Shown piece after piece: positions 1 through 12,400 of a stretch of 64,000 nucleotides of DNA (position 1 is its first letter; each line of letters starts with the position of its first letter). A model generated the notes under the pieces. The model did no database searches, had not been told where the DNA came from, and saw only the letters and a program-made list of their open reading frames with translations. The position numbers and the translations under genes were made by a program. Source of the stretch: Anas platyrhynchos (taxonomy: Eukaryota; Chordata; Aves; Anseriformes; Anatidae); the NCBI RefSeq assembly GCF_047663525.1, contig NC_092597.1, positions 24,328,501-24,392,500 on the forward strand, written 5' to 3'.

Positions 1-3000
1 AGCCCTTACTTTTATTCCAACAGTTATGCTGAGAAGCTAACTTACAAGAATTTTAAAAACACTATGTGCAAATATTCAAATATGTCAAGATACGTTAATG
101 ACAAAAAAATAAACTACTACATTATTAAAACTAAACTTAAACATAGTACATTTACTAACCTTTTCTAGCAAATTTGAATTAAGAGCCTATTAGCCATGTT
201 TCCATTTGCTCACTGTTGATAGGAATCCAGTTAAACCCCTCTCTCAAGAAAACAGAAATCAGTGGCCTAGATTCCAGATTGTGAGGATAAAACTCTTTAC
301 CAGTACAAGATTATTTCTTTGTTAATTCATCACAACGTCAAAAGACATTTGTATTCAGTCTCTGAACCGGGATTATCTCAGTCAGGAAGTAGTCAGTCTC
401 AGAAAGGTCTGAAGACAGGAAAAGCAACACTTTTTTCAAGCTTCAAGTCACAAGCAATCATTAGGCTTAAAAAGAACTGTGGGCAGAGTAAATATCCCTC
501 TCCAGGAAGAGGTAACAACTGCCAAGTGAAGTCACTGATAATGGACTTGTGTATTGAAGAGAATGCCTTTCCTTCCAAACCTAGAGTAAACAAGTAGAAA
601 CAGGGAGTTCTTTTGAGAATTAATGTCACAAGATAAAAATAAAACCAGAGCCATCAGTCTAGAAGCAGAGAGTTAGAAAACTGGAGCAGATGGACAATCC
701 AAAGTACATCAAGAACTACTGCAATTAAGAGAGAAAACCACACCTATGTTACTGATGCACAATGTCTAGCATAAACCCATTTGGGGGCAGTTGCTTGTGC
801 TCTCCAGCCTCATTCCTTACTTCTCGATTCCTTAAAGTTTAAGTTATTACATCTCTGCTTCAAGCCAAAGCAGCCATCTGTTCGCAAAGTCTAAGACAAA
901 CCTGATCTAGGGAACAAAGATCTCAGGGTAGAGACAAAGCTTTGCCACTCGGCAGATTTTTGATGCCTGTACACAGAGTGGCTCTTCAGTAGGTTACGAC
1001 AGCTGTGCAAGATGAACTGCTTCTGCTGCGTAGAGTAATGTAAACATACAGTGCACTCAATATCCAGGAGAAAGATGCAGCATTCGTATCAGAGCATGTA
1101 GACAGCCTTATTGAGAGAAGCTGGAGCCCGCAATAAGCTGCACATCTTTAGGCAGGCTCATTAGAGACACAGAGCTGAAGAACATCACACATGTTCCTGT
1201 CCTGGGTCTGGCAGGTAACTTCCTGCAAAGGAATTCAAGTCCCGAAGTGACACAAAGAGATGAAACATCCAGGAAAGGCTGAAACACATCCTTCTGTGCC
1301 ATTTTACACCTACGTGTAACAGCAAGCCTCAGAACACAGAGCAGCATTAAGTGTCTTTCGGGGTCATGTCTAGAGAATCGTCAGGAGAAAACGAGATTAG
1401 CTTAGTAAAGAATTCAACACAAACATTGTCACGAGGAAAAACAAGACATGGGAAGGTTTGCTTACTCTACAACAGTTACAAGTCCACAACCATCTAGATC
1501 AAATACCTGCTATTGCCCACAGAACTCTTACTTTCCCTAAACTCGATCCTTTTAACAAGACTTAGAAATCTTTTGGAACCTCCCTACAACAGCTGGTTAG
1601 GATGCAAGCAGCAGAACGAAGGTGAGTTACCACCTGGGGCTCTGGGATTTGAGGTTAAGACTCTTGTAAATGCCAGAAGAGGGAGATCAGCAAGGTGCCA
1701 GGTTACTGATAACAGCACAGATGCAACTAAGCTGTCCAAAATCTTGAAGTCTCTCCTAACACAAGGTGTCTAGTAACAAAAGCTTACATGAAAATACTCA
1801 AGTATGAAAAGCAAAGATGTTGAAGTCGTCGTCAGCCCTCTACTGCTCTCACAGCTTGGTTACTAAATCAGCTGCAAGGAGCAGCATTCCTATCAGAATT
1901 CAGTAACAGCCTCCAACGCTATTAGCAAAGGATAAATACTGAAGTCAGAACCAAACACATCTCCTGCACGGTCAGGCAACCTGACCTTACATGGCACACC
2001 AAAGTAGAAGAGGTAACAAGAGCAGGAACAGTCGGTAGTGCAGAACTGCTCAATACCAGGAGTAACCAGTGGGTGGGAAGAGTGTTTATTGTAGAGATAC
2101 CATTAAAGGGTGAAAATGGACCAATTAATCCTTCCTCAAGATGGAAGTAAGACCAAAAACCCAACCAGAAAGCATTAAAAAAGACAGGAGTCATCATCTT
2201 CCTTCCCCTCCTCAGCACAGTACCGAATTAAAATGAGGAACACGCTGCCACAGGATGCTGTGGAGGCCAGAGGCCCAAATGGTGCAGAAATTAGGTAAAA
2301 CAGTCCTACAAACGCCTATTAAACCCATCACAAGGATATAGCCTCCAACTCAGAAGTCCCTTGCTGACAGGCTGCTAGGAGCAGAGGGTATTTTTGGCAG
2401 AAAAGCACTGCAGTCTTGATTCACTTGAGGACTGTCCCCAGGTACGTGCTGTCAGTGACCACCAGACAGCACAGCGGGTCAGGAAAGTCTCCAGCTGGAG
2501 CCAGAATGGCCCTTCCAGGGTTGTTGCAGCCTTAGGCAGCTGGCACACAGGCAGTATTCGTATGCTGCCTGAGGACTGAGGACATTTAGAGGACTGAGCA
2601 GCTCGTGTGAGAGCTACGAGCTACGCCAAAGATGGTAGGGGATGCCCCAGAGGACACGTAGCAGGAGCACATGCTTTGGAGCAACGTGTTCAGATTAAGA
2701 ACAGGCCTTCTGTTAGAAAAAGTAACGATAATTCACGTTTAAGTTGAGATACTGCTCTGAGAACATCTCTAGTAACACTGCTTGCAAATACCTCAAAAAA
2801 AAAAAACACGTCTTTTCAAGCCTGTTCCTCAGTGCCATACCTTCACTCTAACCCTCTAGGTTGCCCTTCTTCCTCTCCGAGCACAGGCTGACTCAGCTTA
2901 CTGGTTTTAACATGATAATCACATTAGGCCCATCAAAGGTAGCATCAACTCTTAGAAACTGGAATTCAGCAGCACCATAGATAAGACAGTCTAGGAAAGC

Positions 3001-6000
3001 CAGTACCTGTAGGGTTGGATTTCACTTTCGGTACCCCACTGTAAACACACAAGTATTTTCTATCAGAGTTTTTCTAGTTACCATACGATGATTAACTTCA
3101 AAAGAACTGTGAACAATTTGCATTTCATGCATATTTCTATTCGATTAAATACCGCTTAGACATAGCTTTAAAGAAGCTTTTGAACTAGTTGCTGCAGTTT
3201 ACAGAACAGTTACTCTGAACAGACTCAAGCCATGACAAAAATATAGATTACAGAGTAAGATCAATCCTCACATTTGTAGCACCATCTACCGCAGCAGCCG
3301 AGCTCTCGGACTCGCAGAGCACAGTGCAGTTTATTACTGATTTCCATGGAAAGAGAACTCCAGGCTACAGTAAACATGCAGGCCAACTGTAATCTTCTAG
3401 AACAGTCCAGTTTCAAAACCCTGAAGTCAGTTGTCTTCCACTTTTTGAACAGCGGGCACCAAATGTATTTAGCTGCCCAGAACATCCCCTTCTCCCAACT
3501 GAAAACTTACACATTTCAGAGAAACTAAGTTCTGTTAGTCCACGCCAGCTTTAAAAAAACACAATATTCTGCAGCACTTTGAATTGTTAACTGAATTGCT
3601 ACCAGAGCTTACATCATTACAACTGACGACTTTAAGAGTCGCTAAAGGAAATCTATGAAAGCAAGGAGGTTTGGATTTCAGGATGAAAATCCTGGTTTGA
3701 CAATCCATCCTTAACTCACCGCGTCGATATTGTAGGGGTCTCCAAACAGCAAACAGTATGCGCTCCATCTCGTCTGAAAAATCTAGGCACAATGGGGGTT
3801 GAGTTAAGGAAAGAATGTCAGACCTAGTGCTCAGCCTTTAAGAGAATCTATTTAAGATTCAAAAATTTACCTTTTTAGCGGTGTTTTACAATCTTATTGA
3901 ACATTCCTGGAGGATAGTTTTTTCTTAGACTTATTTCCTTTGCATTCTCGTTTGGCTATCTGAGGAATAAGTTTTTACAGGTAAGTTTGAACAGCTCCCT
4001 CTGTTCAATCCTCCAAGAATGCTACAAAAGGTAAATTTTGAGGCCTAAATAGGTTGACAGCGTTACCCTTTTAGAATAGTTGACCAGTTTTTCCCCCTCC
4101 CCACCAACGGTACGTTATGTACCTGCAGCGACCTCAAATTTATAACAACAGAACAATCCCGAAGTGTGAGCTGTATTCCCAGATTTGTCACAAGACACCT
4201 TGACTTCAGGTGTAAGCAGGATGTGAGCAGCAGCAGTTGAGGCAATAACGTGCAGTATCGCAACCCTGCATCACTGCTAAGTTCAGTCACAGCATTTCCT
4301 CCCCTCAGCCTCCAGGTAGGGAAGAAGATAGGGAGACTTTGTTGGAAGAACCAGAGGTCTAATTGAGAAGGATGCTGGTAATGGCTAGAGACTAGGAGCA
4401 AGATCAGTGCAACAAGCATATGGGACCCTGTGATAGAACCTTTCACATCACAAGACTGCTGTTTTAATGACAGGCTTTCCTCCTCCCCCTTTACTACTCT
4501 GATCTTCCACCTTGAAGGAATTAAGCTTTCCAATCACCATGAGAATTAGTTTCCTGTATGGTTTGCTACACCAGAAACAATCACTGATGCTTAGTATTGT
4601 GATGACAGCAAAAAGCAAAACCACTCCCTTTGCCCAACTGGTTTTAACCAAGAGTAAAGACAGATCCAGTAACATGCTTTTGAGCTCTGAATTTAAACAG
4701 AAGCTTAAGATGAAGTCCTTTTTGCTGCGTCAGTCTACCTTGGATGCAAGGTGATTACATGTGGGGGAGAGGATTAAGCTGACTGAGTTCTACTGCTTTT
4801 CAAGTGGAGGTTAACATTTACCATTTTCTCAACCCCAGAGAGCAAGTCACCACCCCACTGCAATCAGCCTGAACTCCTAAAACGCCTGAAGCTGACAGTA
4901 CGGGGAACCTACTGCTGAATTTACTCTTAGGAAGTTCTCTGTAATGCAATTTGTAGTCATGAAAACATTTACAATTGAGTCATCACCACCTATGTCAAAA
5001 TTATACATTAAATTAATTCTACTCCTACTGAATAAAACACAAGCAGACTCAAGTGCAACAACCCCTTGAGCAATCCCATTAGTAATTACCACAATTTAGA
5101 TATTTTAATTAGTTTTTAATGACTTGCATTAGGAACTGTCTGAGCAGGCTTTTTTTCCCCCACCTCCTCCAAATAAAGCCAGACTGACTACGTCCCTGTC
5201 AGAAGCCCATCCCAAGCTGAGAAAGCACACAAAGCCAGTGTGCTTAAGGCACTTCAGAATCTGTAGCAACAGACCGAAGGAATACACACGCAGCATTATG
5301 ACCAGATCCATCTAACTCCCCATTTCGAAGACTAAAAGACAATTTACAGCCTTGGATAGGCTTTGGCCAGCTGCAAAGTGAAATCTGCATTCAGAATCTA
5401 GAGCTAAAAAGCCTTTTTCCACTGCCACTGCACTTCTCAAGCCAACGGTACTTATTTTGTAACGCAAAGTTACCCATAAGTGAGGCATGAAATGCGAGGC
5501 TGCTGCCAAATGCTCTTAGCTGCTGAAATGACATCCCTTCCTTCCTCGTGAAGACTAGAATCATAAAAGGAGTCAGCAGTTCCAAAGATCTAGGATATCA
5601 CATTAGAAATGAGTATATTTGTGATTAAAAAAATGAAGTACTACCCCAAACAGAAGAGTTTCATGGCACATAAGCAAAGCAAAAGAGCTATGAGAATCTA
5701 AGCGTAAGGCCACACAAGCCTATTCTGAAAAACAAAAAGGATGGAATGGAAGAAATCTGACAATTACATTCTGATTTTTTTCTAATAAACATCTGAGCTT
5801 GCTTCTGGTCTCTTAAGATGCAAAACCATTTTAATAGCATGTGTTTAGATTTGGAAAAGACAGCAAAACACCAAAGGCTTCCTAGAAACGGTTTTAACAA
5901 CTGTACAGTAAGAAGGCAAGGTATTTTAAGGATTTTTTCCCCCCACATAAGTGCTTGCGCAGCCTGGAAGAGCTGCAAAGTTCTGTACAGAAACCAATTT

Positions 6001-6352
6001 CACTAAGACACACAAATCTTATGAGGACGTCACAATTGAGTGTCAGGCAACTAACTTGAGAGGAACAGTATTCCAAAGAACTACGAAGTGTTAATGTTTA
6101 GCCTACTCAGTACCTTGATCCAAGATTAAACATCATTCAATCTTGGAAGACAGTTTTAATAAAGTAATTCAACAAAAGCCTTTCAGATACCTCCAAAGTA
6201 AAATGCCTGCATGGGTTGTGTCAGGAGTAAAAGAACGGTTCTTTAGGCTAAACTATAAGAAGAAAACTATTTAGAGATCGATAGCAGAACTTACAAGCAA
6301 ATGTTTGAGTTTTTTGTTGTTTGTTTTTGTTTTTAAATAAAAAGCTTCTTAC
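1..6352 (-). other. MORF4L1 intron 5 (5' part), no clear gene
   Basis: AT-rich intronic sequence. I looked on both strands for the remaining MORF4L1 linker and MRG-domain exons and found none. Poly(A) and poly(T) tracts occur (for example near 2797-2808). One 54-bp splice-flanked segment at 3720-3773 is listed as a finding. No RNA gene is recognised. Confidence 0.6.
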
Positions 6353-6433
6353 ACTTCAACATTTTTCTGCTGCAGACCAGATGTCTTCTTGCCCGGAGCA
6401 GCACCTCTCATCTTCCCCTCTGCATATTGTTCC
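6353..6433 (-). CDS. MORF4L1: MORF4L1 coding exon 5, start of basic linker
   Basis: Acceptor ttaaag|GGAACAATATG, donor GAAGT|gtaaga. It encodes EQYAEGKMRGAAPGKKTSGL and QQKNVE plus two bases (phase 2). The reading frame meets TAA at once if the donor is not used, so splicing to an exon outside the window is required. Confidence 0.95.
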
Positions 6434-9400
6434 CTTTAAAAAGAATACATTTTGCAATAAGACTAACAGAAAAAGAACCTTGTTTTCCCCTCAAAAGATA
6501 ATAGGTTATACAGAGCATTCACAAAACTTCTAGTGACTGATTTCAAGTCTTATTTGGGATAAGGAGGAACAAATTCAACTCAATAGCAAGAAAAGGACTT
6601 TAAAGGTTGGGCTGGATGATCTTAGAAGTCTTTTCTGGCCTAAATGATTCAACAATTTAGGCTTCTTCATATACCAAACTTCAGAGTATAAATTTCCATT
6701 TACACCATCCTCTTTACTCAATCACCTAGAAGCAACACACTAACTGCTTCTGAAAAACAGGACATTCTAGACAAAAGCACTTTTGTTACACAAAAAAAGA
6801 ATCAAAAGATTAGCACTCATAAAAATCAAAGTATTTGTATGCATCTTGAAGCTGCCTGAGAAGATAACAGAACGGTTTAGGTTGGAAGGGACCTCTGGAG
6901 TTCATCTGGTCCAACCTCTCTCTCAGTCAGGGCCACCTAGAAAAGGTTGCCTAGGAACATGTCCAGACAGCTTTTAAATATCCCCTCGGAGGGATATCCT
7001 CAGCAGTTAACAATGTATTTTAGGGATACTGCATAAGGATCGTTTTCGGTCACCTAACTTCTGTGTTATAGAATGTACTTGCAGTTCATCAGGTTGCCTC
7101 TCCATTTCATCAACCTACTCTTCATTGAAACCTGAAGTAAGTTTTAAAACTAAGCAGCAGCTCACTCTTAAATTTCTGGAGCACTGAGATCAGAATACCT
7201 CTGTAGGCCAAAGCACCACCAAGAACAGAGACATCCTTCTTGAAGGCATTTGTTGTAGTTTTCTTTTTTTTTTGTTTGTTTTGAAGTTACTGCCCTCCTT
7301 TGACGTATAGCTGTTGGATTGAAGCCCTATAGATAAAAATTATTCTGCTGACAGTGACTACCAAAAATACTTACTGATTGGCCTTTTGAAGTTCCTTTTG
7401 TTTCTGCAAATTGGTATCCACGTATTTGAGCACTCTGCTTTCTGGAACCCATTCATCCCAGCTGGAAAAAAAATAAAAATCAAACAATTGTTCAAAAACA
7501 CCACAGAATTGCATTCTACATAAAATAGGATCAATCAAAAGCTTTGCAGAATTTGAGACTGAACTTTGCTTTTGTTACAAGTCACGGACTGGCACAACTG
7601 AGTGTAAGTTACTAAATGCATTCCCCACTGCCTGAAGCTGTAACAGTTTCTCTAGGGAACTGTAACCCTCAGTCATTTCTGAAAGTTTCCCAGATTTGAA
7701 GGATAGGCAATTTGGGAGGGAGGGGACTGTCTTAATATAGAAGAATCTCAGGAGAAAAAAAAAATCTACACTTACTAAATCACGGGGCATCTGTAGCCAT
7801 AACTATATTATGAAGCGAGTTTCCTTTATCTATTCCAACATTTTATAGGTTAACAAATTCAGCAATAAGATCTTACTGTAAGAAGAAGAGCTCTGATTTC
7901 TGTCTGTGAAGGAAACCAAGATGGCATGAATATTTGAAGAATCTGAAGTGAACGATGTAAGAGAACAGGTGTTGGGGAAATTGCCATTATGAGCAAGAAT
8001 TCCACTTTGACAAAGAGTGGATAACCCGAGCAATCTGACAAATTATTTCAAATAAAAGCACATTAAAAGTGGCCAAGTTATTCTGAAACATGCAAGTTAA
8101 AGCTCTTTACATGAGTTCTGTGTCATTTTCACTACATGGCAATAGCTACCACCCTTGGAACACCAAAGTGACAAAAACCAATGCCACTGCAGGAATATAA
8201 AGTTTCCAGGATTCAGACAAGCCAAGCTTTGCATCCAAATGCTACAGAAACAGACACGCAGCTGTACGTATCCTAAGGTTCCATTTTTAGGATAGCGCTT
8301 TGGTCAGATAGGTAAGCTCCTTATCTTATTCCTGTCCGTACAGCTGTGAGACGTCCACAGAAGTGCTATATAACTGCAGCACACGTTATGCTGTATGAGG
8401 AAGAAACTTCCTATCTTGTTGATATGTGCAGAAAAAAAATAAGCTGAGCTATTAACAAGTAACAAAGGACCGTAATTACAGAAACCAAAGTTAAAAAATC
8501 ATATTGTCCCAGTTGTATAGATATTGCAGCAGCGAAACTTTTAATGTAGCTAACTGGAAGCTTGAAGGCAAAAAAAATATATATATATATAAAAAAAAAT
8601 CAAAAATAAGAAGGCCTTCTGGAGTCTGAATAGCTAGAGCTTCTGCTCACTAAAACCCTCCTTTTCTTAAATTCAAAACTGAGTGACAGAACTCAAATTA
8701 AACAAAAACTACACAAATGCAACAATCTCATGACAAAATTAATCCCCAGTGAGCTGCACATTGTATCATGAAGACATCTTTATTCTTTAGAAGCATCTTA
8801 CCGAGAATTCTATTATTTGTGCAGAAGGGAAAAGTATCTCTAACAGCAACTTTGCACGAAAATCCAGAACCAAAACACAGGTTAAAACTGCTCCTGTGAA
8901 ACACTAAAATAGATTGCTCTTCCCATTCTGAAAGCAGCCTTCACAAAGGCATGTTTTTCCAAATCTTTGCTGCCAGAAGCAATTTAAGAGTGAAACACAC
9001 AGTGAGTAGAGCACTTTGATCCTCTGCACCAGGGATTACCTCTCATACCAGCACGCAATAAGAAAGTTTTTGCACTGAATATTTCTGCCAGGGAGGAATT
9101 ACAATAACTGCTGTCAAACTTGAACAGAGTACTACAAAGCCTTCCCATTCATTAGTCTGCTGACACCCTAAGCTAGTTTGTCTAGATAACCAAGGCCTGC
9201 AGGAAACAGCTAGTTAGGCAATGTTTTCTTTGCGTTGCTATAAATCATTGACTCAGCTATACAAAAATGGGTCAAATTTATAGAACCTTCTAAAGACACA
9301 GAGGGAAGTGTATTCAAACCGATGAAAAGAGACAATGAAGGGCTGCTTTATGGAAATACTTACTTTTTATTCCAGCCACTGTAATGGATAAAGTATTTCA

Positions 9401-12400
9401 CTTGCTTGTCCTTTATGGCAACCTTTACACACTGGAACAGAAAAAAGTTTGGTCAGTACCACTGAGAACAAGAAGATCTCTGAACGAGTTTTGCTTTGTA
9501 AGCTTCCAGACTCTAAGCATGCAGAGATTTCATGCAAGCAATTGAAATACCTGGCAGCAAATTCACAGCAGAAAGGAAGTTCTCTAACACAAGTTACTGC
9601 CTATTTAGATTTGGAAGGGCTAGGCAAACAAAGAACTCTGCTCAGCTATCCAAAGAGCCACCCTCATTGACAAGAAGGATTGGAAACCCCTGAGGGTGAC
9701 CCGAAGAGTAAACAAGCAGTCACTTAACTACCCCAAGGTTAGCCAAAAGCCATTCACTAAAGAGCTTGCTCACATGCAGGCCCCTACCTCACAGACAGGT
9801 AAGCTGGCTGAAGTAGAGGAGTCTTCAAAAGTAAAAAATAGATAATATGGATCTCTGCAGTCACAGAGAACACATTATATTCAGTAGAAAGGGTTGCAGT
9901 AAAGGCTTTTTCTAGATGAAGAATGTACAAATGATGTAAATAAAAACAGGTACTCCTATTAAAGACTGTCCTCTAAAGACAACACCTCTCAGAAGCTTCC
10001 CTCCCTGAAACTCTTCTGTCTGAAAGTTCAGCACAGCCCTACCGGCAGCCTGCAAGACATCGCCACAGCTCAGCCAGAGGAAGACAACGAGATGAGCTGG
10101 GACAAGCACGCACATGGCTCGTAACTGAACCTTCCCCTGCACCCTGACAGCTAGGAGCTGAAGCTACCACATCTGTGTAAAAGGAGAACACGGCCGGAGA
10201 CATGCCTCTTCCTGCAGAAACACAACCCAGACGACAGACTACATAACCCTGCCTAGTCTTATCTTTGTGCCTGCCCACGTTCCCAAATTCCTGGCTACAC
10301 CAAAATAAATCCGTCAGCTTAGTCTCGGATAAGGCACTTCATCCAGAAAGGATGAGCCCTGCCCTGGAGATGCTGGGATACAGATGCTGCTGTACCACTT
10401 CACAACATCCTCAAGTTGCTTCACTGTTGAAACACGAAAGCACACCCTCTTTGGCTCTAACTTCTAATCCCTTTTCTCTGATTGAGTCACCTTTAAGTAC
10501 TTCTGAGAATCCAGAGTCTTCTGCCATACAGCATTTGCTCAAGATCACTGCCATAACTCCTCCCCGTACCTTCTCCAGTTTAAAGCAGCATTAATACTTA
10601 GGTGTCAACACAGAGCAGAACATCTTATTTTACTGCTGAACTCAACACCATCATGCATGGAACAAACTCAGCGTCACCCAGACCTGCAACTAGGAGGAAG
10701 GATATTAGGATATCTACCTAATAGCCTTCATTTTAGCTTCTGGCCTTAAGCCCATCAATGTAAGGCATAGCAAGTAAATTAATACAATTCTTTACTTTCC
10801 TGGGCAGCAGTGAGACGCGCCTGCAGCAGTGAGCAGCCACACGTACCTTTGCTTCATAAAGGAGAGGTCCATGAAAACAAAGCACTCGTTCACCTGAAAG
10901 AAAGTTGCAGATAAGCATCTTAAAATAATCCTCACGTATCATTTCTGCAAAATACACGTTATCAAGTGCAGCACAGAATGAATCCCAGGTCAACCAAGCA
11001 AGGAACTCAAAGGCAGAACCTGATCTGAGAAGCAGGCTGGTGTCTGGAACGTCGATTTACTGTCGTACAGGAGGATCAAAGCTGATTACTTGGGCCATGA
11101 AGGAAAAGACTCCCGAGGACTTCCCCAAAGAACACTCATGCCAGGACAGCTGCACACAAGTCATATCTGAGCCTGCCCACAGCTCTGCAGAAGGGCTGGT
11201 TAACTTCAGCAAATGACTGGCCCCAAGCCCTGTGCTCCTGCCTGCGCTTCTGGCCACCCGCAGTCTACTGGGGATACCCCCATTTTGGGGAATGTACCCC
11301 CATTTTTGTACATTCAGTACTTTGCCATGTCAGAACTTCTTTATAATCACAGCTAACAACCACAGACTGCAGTACCCGCATCCTTCACACAGTCCATGAG
11401 CACTGCTGGAAGCCACACCTCTCCTGCAATCCTTATGCAAGATCTTTCTAGGCAAGATGTCCACATTTACTACGAGCAAGGACACGAACCTCGGTGTTGC
11501 AGAAGGGTTACCACGAGCACAGAGGAATGCCAACAGGCTCTTCCTCCTCCTCAGCTTACTGCAGACAGGCACAAGGCTTCTCCTGCACACCTACAGACCG
11601 CTTCTCTCCTGTGCTGCAGAGACACCCACACCCATTCATTATCCCAGAGACGGGGTTTGGAAGAGAACAGTTCTTCAGCTAAAATAGCTGGCAGAAGCTA
11701 GCTGAAGATGCTCTGTAACACTCAGGAACACCACGCTACGCAGAACATCCCTGCTGCACCAGCGGCTTGCACCCAGGCAAGAGCAGGCAGCTCTCCCGGC
11801 CCCGCTGGCGACACCTTCACGTGAGAAGAGCTTGGGGAAGGTGGCATTCAGCTGCCCACTCCTTCAACTGTTCTACATACAGAGCATTTATAGAAGCAAG
11901 AAATTCCCCTTTCACATCAAAGGGAAGGCTTGTGTCACGGCCCTGACATACAGACTGGTAACCAGCATCTTGAGAACAGACCAAAACCAACGAAATCCCA
12001 TCAGCACCACCAGGAAGACAAATCTGCCTTAAGCCTCTCCGAAGTTGAACTTGACGTCTGAGGAAGACTCCCAAGACATTTCCCATTCGCTTTTAAAGAA
12101 AGTCAGCAACAAGATTAACACCCGAGATACCAGCAGCCACTAACTCCCACTGGACCAGGCACTGATCTCTGTTGTGATGCCTACACCAACGCTCAGCCCT
12201 TCTGTTTCACAGGGTACTCACACTTCCCATCTGACATTCAGGTTTTCCCAGCTTTCATGCATTTTCACAACAAATGCAGCCTCCTCCTCGCCCATTGCTT
12301 TGTGAAGAGTGCCTGTACAGACAGCTTCTAAGCACACCTATCATTTCTCTTGGGAAATCTACAATTAAAATAATTTCACTTGTCATGCTGTGAATGCCCA

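Noticed and set aside
3880..3962. Lys-rich minus-strand segment after a plausible acceptor, considered as the next MORF4L1 linker exon
   Set aside because: In the phase imposed by exon 5 it meets a stop codon at once, and the peptide does not match the linker.
7462..9363. Counterpart of the human alternative 39-residue MORF4L1 exon between exons 3 and 4
   Set aside because: No similar peptide in any minus-strand frame of the intron.
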